Positions 8,660-16,989 are shown, numbered from the stretch's first letter. The stretch is 47,575 nt of DNA from JBILCM01 sp044353165 (GCA_044353165.1 JBILCM010000011.1:1-47575), one strand, 5' to 3'. The notes: generated by a model not told the origin, from the letters alone. Program-made: numbers and translations.

Positions 8660-10213
8660 TCAAAAATAGTCTTGATTTACTATTCCTTTCGGAGGCGCAA
8701 CCTCTTCGAAACATTTCTCAGCTGTTCGGATCGCGGTTAGCATTCCCCTTGCTTTATTAAATGTTTCCTCATACTCTTTTTCCGGGATGGAATCACTCAC
8801 AATTCCTGCGCCTGCTTGAACATAGGCCTTCTTGTTTCGAAAAACAATTGTACGAATCGTTATACATGTATCAAGATTACCCGAAAATCCGAGATAACCA
8901 ATTGCACCGGCATACGTCCCTCTTGCTTCGTTCTCCAATTCGGCGATGATTTCCATCGCTCTAAGCTTAGGTGCACCGGATACTGTTCCTGCAGGCATAC
9001 AAGACAAGAAAGCATCGTAAAAATCACGATCATTTCTTAATTGACCTGTTACGTTTGAGACGATATGCATGACGTGCGAATAACGCTCGATGTCCATATA
9101 AGCATCTACTTTGACGGTTCCAGGAACAGCTACACGACCTATGTCATTACGACCAAGATCAACAAGCATGAGATGTTCCGCTAGCTCTTTCTCATCAGAC
9201 AACAAATCTTTTTCAAACTGTTTATCTTCTTCGGGGGTTTTTCCACGAGGACGTGTTCCTGCAATGGGTCTTGTTGCAACAGTGCCGTTCTCAACTCGAA
9301 CCAATAACTCAGGTGATGTGCCCACGATCCGGTCTTGTCCCATCTTTAAATAATACATATATGGCGATGGATTTAAAATTCGCAGAACTCGATATACTTG
9401 TATGGGAGATACATCCGTTTTGATCTCAAAACGTTGCGAAAGCACGACTTGAAAAATGTCACCCGCACGAATGTATTCTTTCGCTCTTTGGACATTGCTT
9501 AGGAAATCTTCTTTTGATACATTCGACCGAACTTCTTCCGGTTGTATGGGTATTGTTTTTAATGAAGTGTTGTTTGAAAATCCGATCCCTGTTTGGAAAC
9601 TTGGTTGTGTAAGTCGTTTGATTAATGCTTCTATTTTTTTAATGGCTTGTTCGTATGATGAAACGAGTTCATGATCAGAAGCATGATCAGGCACATGTGC
9701 ATTGGCGACAATTAACATTTGCTGCTTCAGATGATCAAATACAATTAATTGATCACAAAACATAAATTGAACATCAGCCATGCATAGATCGTCTATACGA
9801 TGAGGCGGTATTGTTTTTTCATAATACCTTAACAAATCATATCCAAAAAAACCTACAGCTCCACCCATGAATCGCGGAAAACCTTCCATTGGTGGACTGT
9901 GATAATTTGACAGTAATTTTCGCAAAAAATGAATCGGATCATCCTCATGAGTTGTAGTAAACCCTTGTTTCTCTACTTCCATAACTCCAGATTTACCGCG
10001 AACAAGTAAGAATGGGTCCATCCCGATGAACGAGTAACGTGCCCAATTGGTTCCACCTTCCACACTTTCTAACAGAAAAGCATAGGGATCTTCAGAGAAT
10101 TGATGAAACACACGTATGGGTGTTTCCATATCAGCAAGAAGAGTCCGAGTTATAGGTATCAAATTGTATTGATGAGATAATGTTCGAAATTGTGCAAAAC
10201 TTAACTCATTCAT
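8660..10213 (-). CDS. trpE: Anthranilate synthase component I
   Basis: Makes anthranilate from chorismate, with ammonia supplied by a separate glutaminase subunit. It has 517 residues. The N-terminal domain holds the LLES tryptophan-inhibition motif (FLLESVEGGTNWARYSFIG), so feedback inhibition is expected. The C-terminal chorismate-binding domain has GDIFQVVLSQRF, GTSPELLVR, PIAGTRPRG and SCMPAGTVSGAPK. GGAGG lies 7 bases before the ATG. It is the first gene after the attenuator leader, so its transcription should respond to tryptophan through TRAP. Confidence 0.97.
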   Translation of the reverse strand: MNELSFAQFRTLSHQYNLIPITRTLLADMETPIRVFHQFSEDPYAFLLESVEGGTNWARYSFIGMDPFLLVRGKSGVMEVEKQGFTTTHEDDPIHFLRKLLSNYHSPPMEGFPRFMGGAVGFFGYDLLRYYEKTIPPHRIDDLCMADVQFMFCDQLIVFDHLKQQMLIVANAHVPDHASDHELVSSYEQAIKKIEALIKRLTQPSFQTGIGFSNNTSLKTIPIQPEEVRSNVSKEDFLSNVQRAKEYIRAGDIFQVVLSQRFEIKTDVSPIQVYRVLRILNPSPYMYYLKMGQDRIVGTSPELLVRVENGTVATRPIAGTRPRGKTPEEDKQFEKDLLSDEKELAEHLMLVDLGRNDIGRVAVPGTVKVDAYMDIERYSHVMHIVSNVTGQLRNDRDFYDAFLSCMPAGTVSGAPKLRAMEIIAELENEARGTYAGAIGYLGFSGNLDTCITIRTIVFRNKKAYVQAGAGIVSDSIPEKEYEETFNKARGMLTAIRTAEKCFEEVAPPKGIVNQDYF

Positions 10214-10272
10214 ATTATTTCCTCCATCTTATAGTTTCAGTGTTGCAAAATAGATCAATTTTTTCAAATGAA

Positions 10273-10298
10273 AAGCCCCTACATACCGTAGAGGCCTT
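10273..10298 (-). terminator. trp operon attenuator terminator
   Basis: On the minus strand an 8-10 bp stem (GGCCTCTAC region paired with GTAGGGGC, one G-U pair) with a GGTAT loop, then TTTTC. It lies in the leader before trpE rather than after a gene, as expected for transcription attenuation. Its 5' arm can instead pair with the AGAGCC of the TRAP-site region (bulged six-pair helix), which would be the competing antiterminator; that pairing is my inference. Confidence 0.75.
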
Positions 10299-10340
10299 AG
10301 AGTACAATAGAAAAGAATAGGAAATCGTAACTTGAGCAGG

Positions 10341-10362
10341 AATTGTAAGTAAACTTACAATT
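10341..10362 (-). promoter_or_regulatory. Perfect 9-bp hairpin in the trp leader
   Basis: AATTGTAAG and CTTACAATT separated by four bases form a perfect stem between the TRAP site and the attenuator. Its role is unknown. It may serve as a pause signal or spacer in the attenuation switch. Confidence 0.5.
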
Positions 10363-10374
10363 TGCAAAAGATAA

Positions 10375-10427
10375 CTCGGCTCTTCTCAACTGTGCTCAAC
10401 TCAATACGGATTATATACACTCGACTA
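10375..10427 (-). promoter_or_regulatory. TRAP-binding site: eleven triplets in exact 5-base register
   Basis: On the minus strand there are eleven three-base units, each separated by two bases, starting at 10427, 10422, 10417 and so on to 10377. Units 1, 2, 6, 7, 9, 10 and 11 are UAG or GAG, the known TRAP triplets. Units 3, 4, 5 and 8 are degenerate (unit 8 is CAG). Eleven units with two-base spacers match the eleven subunits of the TRAP ring, and mtrB is in this window. The best block is units 6-11. The predicted start of transcription is at about the first unit. Confidence 0.8.
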
Positions 10428-10432
10428 AGCTT

Positions 10433-10462
10433 AATATACATTACTCAAGGCAAATTCGTCAA
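10433..10462 (-). promoter_or_regulatory. Sigma-A promoter for the trp leader
   Basis: TTGACG (10457-10462) and TATATT (10433-10438) with an 18-base spacer. The -35 box overlaps the aroH stop codon. It would start transcription near 10426, so trpEDCFBA-hisC-tyrA can be made independently of the aroC promoter, as in B. subtilis. Confidence 0.7.
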
Positions 10463-10827
10463 CGATTGGATAGATCCGGACGCAATGATATGGCATTTTT
10501 TAAATAGATGTGTTCAATCTCAGATTGCTGTTTATTCGTATTCGCCATGACCATTAAACGAATACAACGCGGTAACGCCCCTTTTACAGGAATTTCTAAT
10601 GCACACATCAACGGAACAAGATCCCAGCCATCCATATTTCGTATCGCACGAGCAGGGAATGTGGCATCCAAGTCTGATGTTACGGTTATTAATACGCTTC
10701 CAATCTGATCTGGTGTGAATGCATTGGCTACAATCATGGAATGAAGCAATTCTTTTGTGGCGTGTAATATATGTTGTTCCTCATTATGTTCCACCGTAAT
10801 AGCACCGCGAATTCCCCTAACGTACAT
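10459..10827 (-). CDS. aroH: Chorismate mutase, AroH type
   Basis: Rearranges chorismate to prephenate for phenylalanine and tyrosine. At 122 residues it is the size of the small trimeric B. subtilis enzyme. It opens MYVRGIRGAITV (the catalytic Arg7 region) and carries TSDLDATFPARAIR and LPRCIRLMV, the other active-site blocks. GGAGG precedes the ATG. The start overlaps aroB by 11 bases. The stop codon is embedded in the -35 box of the internal trp promoter. Confidence 0.96.
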   Translation of the reverse strand: MYVRGIRGAITVEHNEEQHILHATKELLHSMIVANAFTPDQIGSVLITVTSDLDATFPARAIRNMDGWDLVPLMCALEIPVKGALPRCIRLMVMANTNKQQSEIEHIYLKNAISLRPDLSNR

Positions 10828-11944
10828 GAGAACGTTCCCCCTCCTTCAATAAATCAACAACTACACGAACCTCTTCCACAGGAATTCCTTTGTGAATATG
10901 AACTTTACCGATGGAGTTGGGTAAAATAAACACCATTTGACCTCCACGGAATTTCTTGTCATGCAGCATAGCATCCATAATGGCATCAGTTGCATATCGT
11001 TCTGGTATTACCGTTGGTAAACCAAATCGCTTAATCAAACCCTCTGTATATGTAAAAACATGATCTGAGGCAACGCCTAAACGGCTGGAAAGTAATGCCG
11101 CTCCACACATACCAATAGAGATAGCTTCGCCATGTGTTAACTCTCCATAACCTGCCACTGATTCTAATGCATGACCAATCGTGTGACCTAAATTAAGAAA
11201 AGCGCGCAATCCACTCTCTTTCTCATCTTGAGATACAATCCAAGCTTTAATGCTACATCCCGCGTGAATTGCATAAGACAATGCATCTGCATCAAGTGTA
11301 AGAAGTTTATCAATATTATTTTCACACCAGGATACAAAAGACTCGTCATGGATGAAACCATGTTTGATAATTTCTGCAAGGCCGGAACGAACTTCTCGAA
11401 TCGAAAGAGTTTTTAAAGTTGTTGTGTCATACAAAACAAAAGCAGGTTGATGAAAAGCTCCAATAACGTTCTTAGCCAAAGGATGATTTACGGCAACTTT
11501 CCCACCTACACTTGAGTCGTGTGCCAATAGTGTTGTTGGTATTTGTATGAAACGTATTCCCCGCATATATGTTGCCGCAGCAAAACCCGCCAGATCCCCT
11601 ACCACACCACCACCTAAAGCTATGATAGTCGAGTCGCGATCAAGTTTAGCCTCAAGTGCAGATGTTACAATACTCCCCAATTCTCCTAGACATTTGCTAG
11701 ACTCACCCGCAGAAACGACATGGGTAGCAATTGTATATCCGTATTTTTGAAGTGTGCTTTGAGTCTTACTTAGATATAGGGAACCCACATTGACATCAGT
11801 TACAATGAGAATCGGTGATTGAGTAGATAAATTATGAAATCTAGCTTTTTCTCCAAGTAGGCTTAACAGATCTTCACCAATATAAATCGGATAAGAACGC
11901 TCACCCAAATCGACTTTCACTTCTCTAGTGGGCGCGACTTCCAT
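10817..11944 (-). CDS. aroB: 3-Dehydroquinate synthase
   Basis: Second step of the shikimate pathway, converting DAHP to 3-dehydroquinate using NAD and a divalent metal. The 375-residue protein has the NAD-binding block ALGGGVVGDLAGFAAATYMRG, the metal-binding segments ending in E-I-I-K-H-G-F and NLGHTIGHALE, and a C-terminal HDKKFRGG block. AAGGAG lies 8 bases before the ATG, which follows the aroC stop by one base. Confidence 0.97.
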   Translation of the reverse strand: MEVAPTREVKVDLGERSYPIYIGEDLLSLLGEKARFHNLSTQSPILIVTDVNVGSLYLSKTQSTLQKYGYTIATHVVSAGESSKCLGELGSIVTSALEAKLDRDSTIIALGGGVVGDLAGFAAATYMRGIRFIQIPTTLLAHDSSVGGKVAVNHPLAKNVIGAFHQPAFVLYDTTTLKTLSIREVRSGLAEIIKHGFIHDESFVSWCENNIDKLLTLDADALSYAIHAGCSIKAWIVSQDEKESGLRAFLNLGHTIGHALESVAGYGELTHGEAISIGMCGAALLSSRLGVASDHVFTYTEGLIKRFGLPTVIPERYATDAIMDAMLHDKKFRGGQMVFILPNSIGKVHIHKGIPVEEVRVVVDLLKEGERSHVR

Positions 11945-11945
11945 G

Positions 11946-13109
11946 TTAATAACTCCTTACTTGTTCCAAGTATGCGTTATAATTTCTTTGTATTTCTTCA
12001 ACAGAATCTCCACCAAATTTTTCAAGGAACGCATTAGCCACTTCCCATGCGATTACGTTCTCCATAATCACACTCGCAGCTGGAACTGCACATGTATCAG
12101 ATCGTTCAACTTGGGCAGTGAATGATTCCTTCGTGTCGATATCAACGCTTTGAAGCGGTTTATAAAGCGTAGATATAGGTTTCATTACGCCCCTAACAAC
12201 AATGGGTTCGCCAGTCGTCATCCCTCCTTCAAATCCACCAGCACGATTGGATGCGCGATAAAATCCATTGTTATGATCATATTTAATTTCATCATGTACT
12301 TTAGAGCCGTTGCATTTTGAGGCTTCAAAACCAATCCCAAATTCTACGCCTTTGAAAGCTTGAATAGAAACAACAGCTTGTGAAATACGTCCATCAAGTT
12401 TACGATCCCATTGGACATGTGAACCTAACCCTACTGGAGCACCTTCGACAATTGTTTCGACAATACCGCCCAACGTATCCCCGTCTGCTTTAGCAACATC
12501 GATTAGATTTATCATAAGGTGTTCTGTTTTTTGGTCGCTTACACGAACGGGTGATTTTTCAGTTAAAGTTATCAGTTCGTCCAACGGCACGCATACTGGA
12601 GGAGCCTCCACTTCACCGATTCGAATGACATGGCCAGCCACACGGATATTAAATTGACTTAACAACTGACGAGCAACGGCCCCGACTGCCACGCGCACCG
12701 TAGTTTCCCTAGCGCTTGAGCGCTCAAGAATGTTACGAAGATCTTTCTGATTGTATTTTAATCCCCCATTTAAGTCCGCATGACCTGGGCGAGGGCGATT
12801 CACACGTCGCTTTACTTCTGAGTCCTCATCCATAGGTTCAATACCCATGACCTTTGTCCAATTTTTCCAATCGTGATTATGAACAACAAGGGCAATCGGG
12901 GCACCGGTCGTTCGTCCATGACGCACTCCACCTACGATTTCGACTTCGTCCTTCTCGATTTGCATTCGTCTACCGCGGCCATATCCTTTCTGCCTTCTAG
13001 CCAATTGTTCATTTATCATTTCCGCTGTCAACGACAAATTACTAGGTATACCTTCAATAATCGCTGTTAATTGTGGTCCGTGCGTTTCTCCTGCCGTTAA
13101 AAACCTCAC
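11946..13109 (-). CDS. aroC: Chorismate synthase (B. subtilis aroF equivalent)
   Basis: Final step of the common aromatic pathway, making chorismate from EPSP with reduced FMN. A GTG start is chosen because GGGGG lies 9 bases upstream and the protein then begins MRFLTAGETHGPQL, the conserved N-terminus; the reading frame is open for 12 more codons upstream. The resulting 387 residues match the family length. Signature blocks are RPGHADLNGGLKY, ERSSARETTVRVAVGAVAR and SNRAGGFEGGMTTGEPI. It is the first gene of the supraoperon and has its own promoter 60 bases upstream. Confidence 0.96.
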   Translation of the reverse strand: MRFLTAGETHGPQLTAIIEGIPSNLSLTAEMINEQLARRQKGYGRGRRMQIEKDEVEIVGGVRHGRTTGAPIALVVHNHDWKNWTKVMGIEPMDEDSEVKRRVNRPRPGHADLNGGLKYNQKDLRNILERSSARETTVRVAVGAVARQLLSQFNIRVAGHVIRIGEVEAPPVCVPLDELITLTEKSPVRVSDQKTEHLMINLIDVAKADGDTLGGIVETIVEGAPVGLGSHVQWDRKLDGRISQAVVSIQAFKGVEFGIGFEASKCNGSKVHDEIKYDHNNGFYRASNRAGGFEGGMTTGEPIVVRGVMKPISTLYKPLQSVDIDTKESFTAQVERSDTCAVPAASVIMENVIAWEVANAFLEKFGGDSVEEIQRNYNAYLEQVRSY

Positions 13110-13167
13110 TACAAAGTTCCCCCGTTTGAAGAGATTATGAATCAAAATATATTATGAATAATTGTTT

Positions 13168-13196
13168 ATTATAGTCTAGCTTCCTTTACATTACAA
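13168..13196 (-). promoter_or_regulatory. Sigma-A promoter of the aro/trp supraoperon
   Basis: TTGTAA (13191-13196) and a perfect TATAAT (13168-13173), 17 bases apart, on the minus strand. It sits just downstream of the preceding terminator and about 60 bases before the aroC start codon. Confidence 0.75.
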
Positions 13197-13202
13197 GAAA
13201 AA

Positions 13203-13225
13203 CCCCGGGATTGATAAACCCGGGG
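13203..13225 (-). terminator. Intrinsic terminator between the small gene and aroC
   Basis: CCCCGGG and CCCGGGG arms with a 9-base loop, followed on the minus strand by TTTTTC. A second inverted repeat (GAGTCAA/TTGACTC, 13225-13240) abuts it on the upstream side. This isolates the supraoperon from ndk and the 56-residue gene. Confidence 0.88.
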
Positions 13226-13247
13226 AGTCAAAATTGACTCATTCGTT

Positions 13248-13418
13248 TTAAATAGATGAAGCTTTTGTTTGAGTTAAATTGATTGATTTATAATCATCCA
13301 TTAGAGGATCATGAACCATCTTTATAATGTGTGGTGCATCAATGCCTAATATTTGCGCACATTCTTGAATCGTCAGAAATCCATGACAATAAGCGGTAAT
13401 CACTTTCCGTTTGTCCAT
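13248..13418 (-). CDS. Small protein of 56 residues with a helix-turn-helix-like segment
   Basis: A short gene on the minus strand with a good ribosome binding site (GGGAGG, upstream of the ATG). The peptide starts MDKRKVITAYCHGFLTIQE and continues CAQILGIDAPHIIKMV. The FLTIQECAQILGI stretch looks like the first helices of a helix-turn-helix, as in small sporulation-era or phage-like regulators, but the protein is too small to assign. It occupies the place between ndk and aroC where B. subtilis has cheR, and is closed by a strong terminator. Function unknown. Confidence 0.6.
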   Translation of the reverse strand: MDKRKVITAYCHGFLTIQECAQILGIDAPHIIKMVHDPLMDDYKSINLTQTKASSI

Positions 13419-13527
13419 ACCAACCCTGCCTCCCGACCGTTTTTTTAAAGTGATGACACTTTTGTTGACGGCCTGTAATGGATAGTATTTGCGTCAAACT
13501 TAAAGTTATACATTAATTAACAAAATT

Positions 13528-13971
13528 TTATATCCAATTTCCAATAGAACGATCGTACTGAATCAATTCATCTGGAGTAAAGAAATTAAAAATTTCACGT
13601 TCTGCGCTTTCGGGGGAATCTGAACCGTGAATTAAATTTCGTGGTGTATGTGCCGCATAATCACCACGAATAGTGCCTGGAGCAGAATCCATCACGTTCG
13701 TCTTGCCCATTAACAATCGAGACAAAGCAATAACATCATCCCCTTGCCATACCATTGCAAACACAGGGCCAGAAATAATGAAATCAACAAGTTCGCCAAA
13801 AAAAGGTTTTTCTTTGTGCTCTGCGTAGTGAAATTCAGCTTGTTCACGCGTGACAACAATCAATTTGGCGCCAATCAATTGAAAACCTTTCCGTTCAAAT
13901 CTTGACGTAATTTCTCCGACCAAACTTCTTTGCACACCATCAGGCTTTACCATTAAAAATGTTTTTTGCAT
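13528..13971 (-). CDS. ndk: Nucleoside diphosphate kinase
   Basis: Transfers the gamma phosphate between nucleoside triphosphates and diphosphates through a phosphohistidine. The start is the ATG 8 bases after GGAGG, giving MQKTFLMVKPDGVQR and 147 residues, the family length; an in-frame TTG five codons upstream lies inside the ribosome binding site. The family block NLIHGSDSPESAEREI contains the active-site histidine. It follows hepT by 27 bases and is probably in the same transcript, as in B. subtilis. Confidence 0.97.
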   Translation of the reverse strand: MQKTFLMVKPDGVQRSLVGEITSRFERKGFQLIGAKLIVVTREQAEFHYAEHKEKPFFGELVDFIISGPVFAMVWQGDDVIALSRLLMGKTNVMDSAPGTIRGDYAAHTPRNLIHGSDSPESAEREIFNFFTPDELIQYDRSIGNWI

Positions 13972-13998
13972 TGATCTTACCTCCAAAGTATATTTTTG

Positions 13999-14970
13999 CT
14001 AATAAGCGCGATCAACAATAAAATTAGCGATCAACTTAAGATCTTTCTTTGCCTGAATTTCAGGCAATTTTTCAAGAACGGATATTGCTTTGTGAATGTA
14101 ACGCTGTGACAAAACAGTTGCTTGCTGTATTCCCGAACTAGCTCGTATTGATAAAATGGCTTTACGAAGATTTTCTTCGTACTCTTTATCGGTCTTCGAC
14201 AAAGCCTTTTTGACAATTTCACGGGTCTGTTGATCTCGAATTGCGTACAAAATAGGAAGTGTTATGTTTCCTTGCTTCAAATCACTTCCAGGTGGTTTTC
14301 CTAGTTGTTTTTCGGTTCCATTCATATCTAATATGTCATCGCGAATTTGGAATGCCATACCCACATTGTATCCATAAGAGTAAAGTAGTTGCGCAATTTT
14401 TTCTGGTGCGCCTGATGCCAACGCACCCAATTGACAAGATATTGCAATCAATAATGCAGTTTTACGACGAATTCTTAAAAGATACTCACGAATAGATTGA
14501 TCTAGGTTATTCAGAAGTCTTAATTGTTCAATCTCGCCGATTACCATTTGCACTACGGATTTAGATAAGATTTTGTGAATTTCAGAATGTTCTAGTTTCG
14601 ATGCAATCGTCAATGCTTTACCAAAGATAAAGTCACCTGTGTACATTGCAATACGTTCATCCCACTTGGCTTTTACAGTAAGTTGACCTCTTCTTGTCCT
14701 TGCATTGTCAATCACATCGTCATGTACCAAGGTTGCCATATGAATCAATTCTAAAGGTACAGCGATTTGTGAGAGTCGTTCAATATCATACTTACCAAAT
14801 TGACCTGAAATTAACACAAACACGGGTCGAAGTCGTTTGCCTCCTGCACGCAACAAATGATTGGAGGATTCATTGAGGTCAACATTCTCAGAATACATGC
14901 ATTGTTCTAGTTGGGATTCAATAAATTGTAGTTCATCATTCATTTTGCCGTATAACTGCAGAGCCCTCAT
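13999..14970 (-). CDS. hepT: Heptaprenyl diphosphate synthase, catalytic component II
   Basis: Catalytic subunit of the two-protein trans-prenyltransferase that makes the C35 tail of menaquinone-7. Both aspartate-rich motifs are present: HDDVIDNA (first DDxxD) and QIRDDILDMNG (second). GGKRLRPV near the N-terminus binds diphosphate. The start is the ATG after GGGTGA at 14970, giving 323 residues; the frame is open to 15111, but that would run into menG and adds a non-conserved leader. It works with HepS, and MenG methylates the resulting demethylmenaquinone. Confidence 0.93.
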   Translation of the reverse strand: MRALQLYGKMNDELQFIESQLEQCMYSENVDLNESSNHLLRAGGKRLRPVFVLISGQFGKYDIERLSQIAVPLELIHMATLVHDDVIDNARTRRGQLTVKAKWDERIAMYTGDFIFGKALTIASKLEHSEIHKILSKSVVQMVIGEIEQLRLLNNLDQSIREYLLRIRRKTALLIAISCQLGALASGAPEKIAQLLYSYGYNVGMAFQIRDDILDMNGTEKQLGKPPGSDLKQGNITLPILYAIRDQQTREIVKKALSKTDKEYEENLRKAILSIRASSGIQQATVLSQRYIHKAISVLEKLPEIQAKKDLKLIANFIVDRAY

Positions 14971-15052
14971 TCGTTCACCCGAATCATTATGGTATGTTTT
15001 TGCATTAAGTTTAATGTTAATTTCGATTACAAGCAAATGTAAGTTTATATTT

Positions 15053-15769
15053 CTATGTCTTCGTACCGATGTGCAGTGCAGCAATACCAAGTGTGAGTGA
15101 ATACGATTCAATATTTTTTAATCCCGCCAATTCGAATCTTTGCGATAATTGTTCTTTGTTCGGAAACGCGATGAGTGATTCCGGTAGCCATTTATATTGA
15201 TTGTATTTTTTTGCAAACCATTTTGCTAACAACGGCAAGATTCGTTCAAAATAAAAATAATACATTGAACGGAATGGCTCTGCAGTAGGTTTGGATAATT
15301 CGAGACAAACCACTTTGCCTCCTGGTTTGACTACTCGCGTCATCTCAGAGAGCACAACATCAATGTCCGGTACATTGCGCAACCCAAAGCCAATTGTTGC
15401 ATAATCAAATGAGTTGTTCTGATATGGCAACATCATAGCATTGCCGTGCACCAAAGCAATTTGTTTATCTAATTTCAATTCATTAATTTTCTGTTGTCCG
15501 TAACTCAGCATATTTTTGCTGAAATCAAGACCTGCAATAGGCCCATTACGGCTTGCTTTTGCAAGTGCGATTGTCCAATCACAAGTCCCACAACAAAGAT
15601 CAATTGCGGTTTGTCCTTCTGCCAAAGACATCTTCTGCATTGTGAAAGATCTCCAAGCTCGATGGCGACCAAAACTTAAAACATCATTCATAAAATCATA
15701 ATTTGACGCTATACTTTCAAAAACAGCGTGAACATGTTGTTCCTTGTTCATCGTACTCAAATCAATCAC
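15053..15769 (-). CDS. menG: Demethylmenaquinone methyltransferase
   Basis: SAM-dependent C-methylation that completes menaquinone. The 238-residue class I methyltransferase has motif I as AIDLCCGTCDWT (the usual form ends in ADWT, so the second Cys is a variation), then ATIGFGLRNVPD and KPGGKVVCLELSKP, the UbiE/MenG signatures. It lies between hepS and hepT, the gerC arrangement of B. subtilis, and begins one base after the hepS stop region. Its role in menaquinone synthesis is firm from family and context. Confidence 0.95.
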   Translation of the reverse strand: MIDLSTMNKEQHVHAVFESIASNYDFMNDVLSFGRHRAWRSFTMQKMSLAEGQTAIDLCCGTCDWTIALAKASRNGPIAGLDFSKNMLSYGQQKINELKLDKQIALVHGNAMMLPYQNNSFDYATIGFGLRNVPDIDVVLSEMTRVVKPGGKVVCLELSKPTAEPFRSMYYFYFERILPLLAKWFAKKYNQYKWLPESLIAFPNKEQLSQRFELAGLKNIESYSLTLGIAALHIGTKT

Positions 15770-15770
15770 C

Positions 15771-16616
15771 TCAAATTTCTTTTAACACTGAAACTGTTTT
15801 TTGCTGAATAAATATCGGTTCCAGTAGAAGTTCAAGTTGACTGGAGAACTTGTCCAATTCACTTGAACAAATAAGTTTACGAAGTTCTGTTATTTTCATC
15901 GTTAACATTTGAAATAGTTTTTCGATGATATTATATTTCGAAAAAATAGACTGCAATACATGATCATCCACAATATTTTGAGTAATGCCATCTATTTCAT
16001 CTCGTGTTCCATTCTGTAAAACATACCAGTATAACCAGCCATCCTTAATATTGTCAGGGCGTGTTCTTGTCAATTCATAGGCAATGATCTCGCATTCAGC
16101 TACAAGACGAAATAAAGAAGGACAAGTTAAACGGTAAATATCTTCCATCCAATTCGTTAATGAAAGAAAAAGACGTGTTTTAATTTCAACCATGATTTGA
16201 ACATATTCATCAGTTGACAATATGAGTTTTTTGGCGCGTAGATATAGGTCTGTTTTCAATTGATTCACTTCACAAATCGATTGTGATAAAGATCGGATCG
16301 CATCAATTTTTCCTGACTGTGAAAGCAATTGATAAAATCTGCTACTGAAATAATCACCCGCTAAAACTTGCATCTGTCTTCTGCGTTCATCTTCTTGGTT
16401 CGTCACAAATTCGTGCGTATCCAATCCGAGTTGAACCAGGTATATAGCCATGGCTATTGTCTCTTGAACATGAAGTTTTATCGTGAGTTTTGAACCATAT
16501 TTTAAAAATAATCGCAGAATATTAGTTCTTAGCTCTGGAAATTCAGGAAGTACAGTGTAACTGCGTATCATATCATGTTCAATATATTTCTTAGTTGAAA
16601 TTGCGAATGTATCCAT
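15771..16616 (-). CDS. hepS: Heptaprenyl diphosphate synthase component I
   Basis: Non-catalytic partner that sets chain length and substrate binding for HepT. It has no Asp-rich motif; the protein is mostly helical with HEPPP_synt_1-like features, and its identity rests largely on position before menG and hepT. The start is taken as the ATG 11 bases after GGAGGG (MDTFAISTKKYIEHDM), giving 281 residues; 28 further codons are open upstream but lack a separate ribosome binding site. An extended -10 promoter lies about 55 bases upstream. Confidence 0.85.
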   Translation of the reverse strand: MDTFAISTKKYIEHDMIRSYTVLPEFPELRTNILRLFLKYGSKLTIKLHVQETIAMAIYLVQLGLDTHEFVTNQEDERRRQMQVLAGDYFSSRFYQLLSQSGKIDAIRSLSQSICEVNQLKTDLYLRAKKLILSTDEYVQIMVEIKTRLFLSLTNWMEDIYRLTCPSLFRLVAECEIIAYELTRTRPDNIKDGWLYWYVLQNGTRDEIDGITQNIVDDHVLQSIFSKYNIIEKLFQMLTMKITELRKLICSSELDKFSSQLELLLEPIFIQQKTVSVLKEI

Positions 16617-16670
16617 GAAATGAATAGCCCTCCGATACATGACTTTGACTGAAACATGATAAGTATTGCC

Positions 16671-16680
16671 ATTATAACAT
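16671..16680 (-). promoter_or_regulatory. Extended -10 promoter of hepS-menG-hepT-ndk
   Basis: TG-T-TATAAT on the minus strand, an extended -10 element with no good -35 box at 17 bases. It follows the mtrB terminator directly, so the quinone operon is a separate transcription unit. Confidence 0.55.
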
Positions 16681-16728
16681 AGTAAGAGGGGAAGAAGCAC
16701 GGTTCAGACAATGTAAAAATGGATTATG

Positions 16729-16754
16729 AAAAAAAAAACAGGCTGTGCCTGTTT
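16729..16754 (-). terminator. Intrinsic terminator after mtrB
   Basis: AAACAGGC and GCCTGTTT arms with a three-base loop (16736-16754), followed on the minus strand by a long T run. It starts 13 bases after the mtrB stop. Confidence 0.9.
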
Positions 16755-16767
16755 GATTCATCTTATG

Positions 16768-16989
16768 TTAAGTATCGGTTTCGACTGTACCGTATTTGGT
16801 CATAATGATTGCTTTCCCACGAATTTTCATAGCTGATGTATGAGCTGTGAATTGGGCAATCATCACTTCGCCACGATCTAATTTTTCTGTATGATGAAAT
16901 CTGGTGTCTGCTCCACGGGTTAATCCAATGACATGAACCCCATTCTCTTTGGCCTTGACAACAATATAGTCGTTGTTAGCAGTTTCCAA
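16768..16989 (-). CDS. mtrB: Trp RNA-binding attenuation protein (TRAP)
   Basis: Forms the 11-subunit ring that, when loaded with tryptophan, binds (G/U)AG repeats in trp leader RNA and promotes termination. The match to B. subtilis MtrB is clear: YIVVKAKENGVHVIGLTRG, then TRFHHTEKLDRGEVMIAQFT, HTSAMKIRGKA and TKYGTVE. A TTG start is chosen, 8 bases after GGGGG, giving 73 residues; the frame is open a little further upstream but those codons overlap the ribosome binding site. mtrA (folE), its usual neighbour in B. subtilis, is absent. It lies downstream of tRNA-Pro with no terminator between. Confidence 0.95.
   Translation of the reverse strand: METANNDYIVVKAKENGVHVIGLTRGADTRFHHTEKLDRGEVMIAQFTAHTSAMKIRGKAIIMTKYGTVETDT

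Noticed and set aside
13419..13527. A promoter for the 56-residue gene
   Set aside because: TTGACG and AT-rich hexamers occur but no pair has proper spacing; it may be read through from ndk.
14971..15111. Longer hepT start
   Set aside because: It would overlap menG by 59 bases and adds residues not typical of HepT; the ATG at 14970 has a ribosome binding site.
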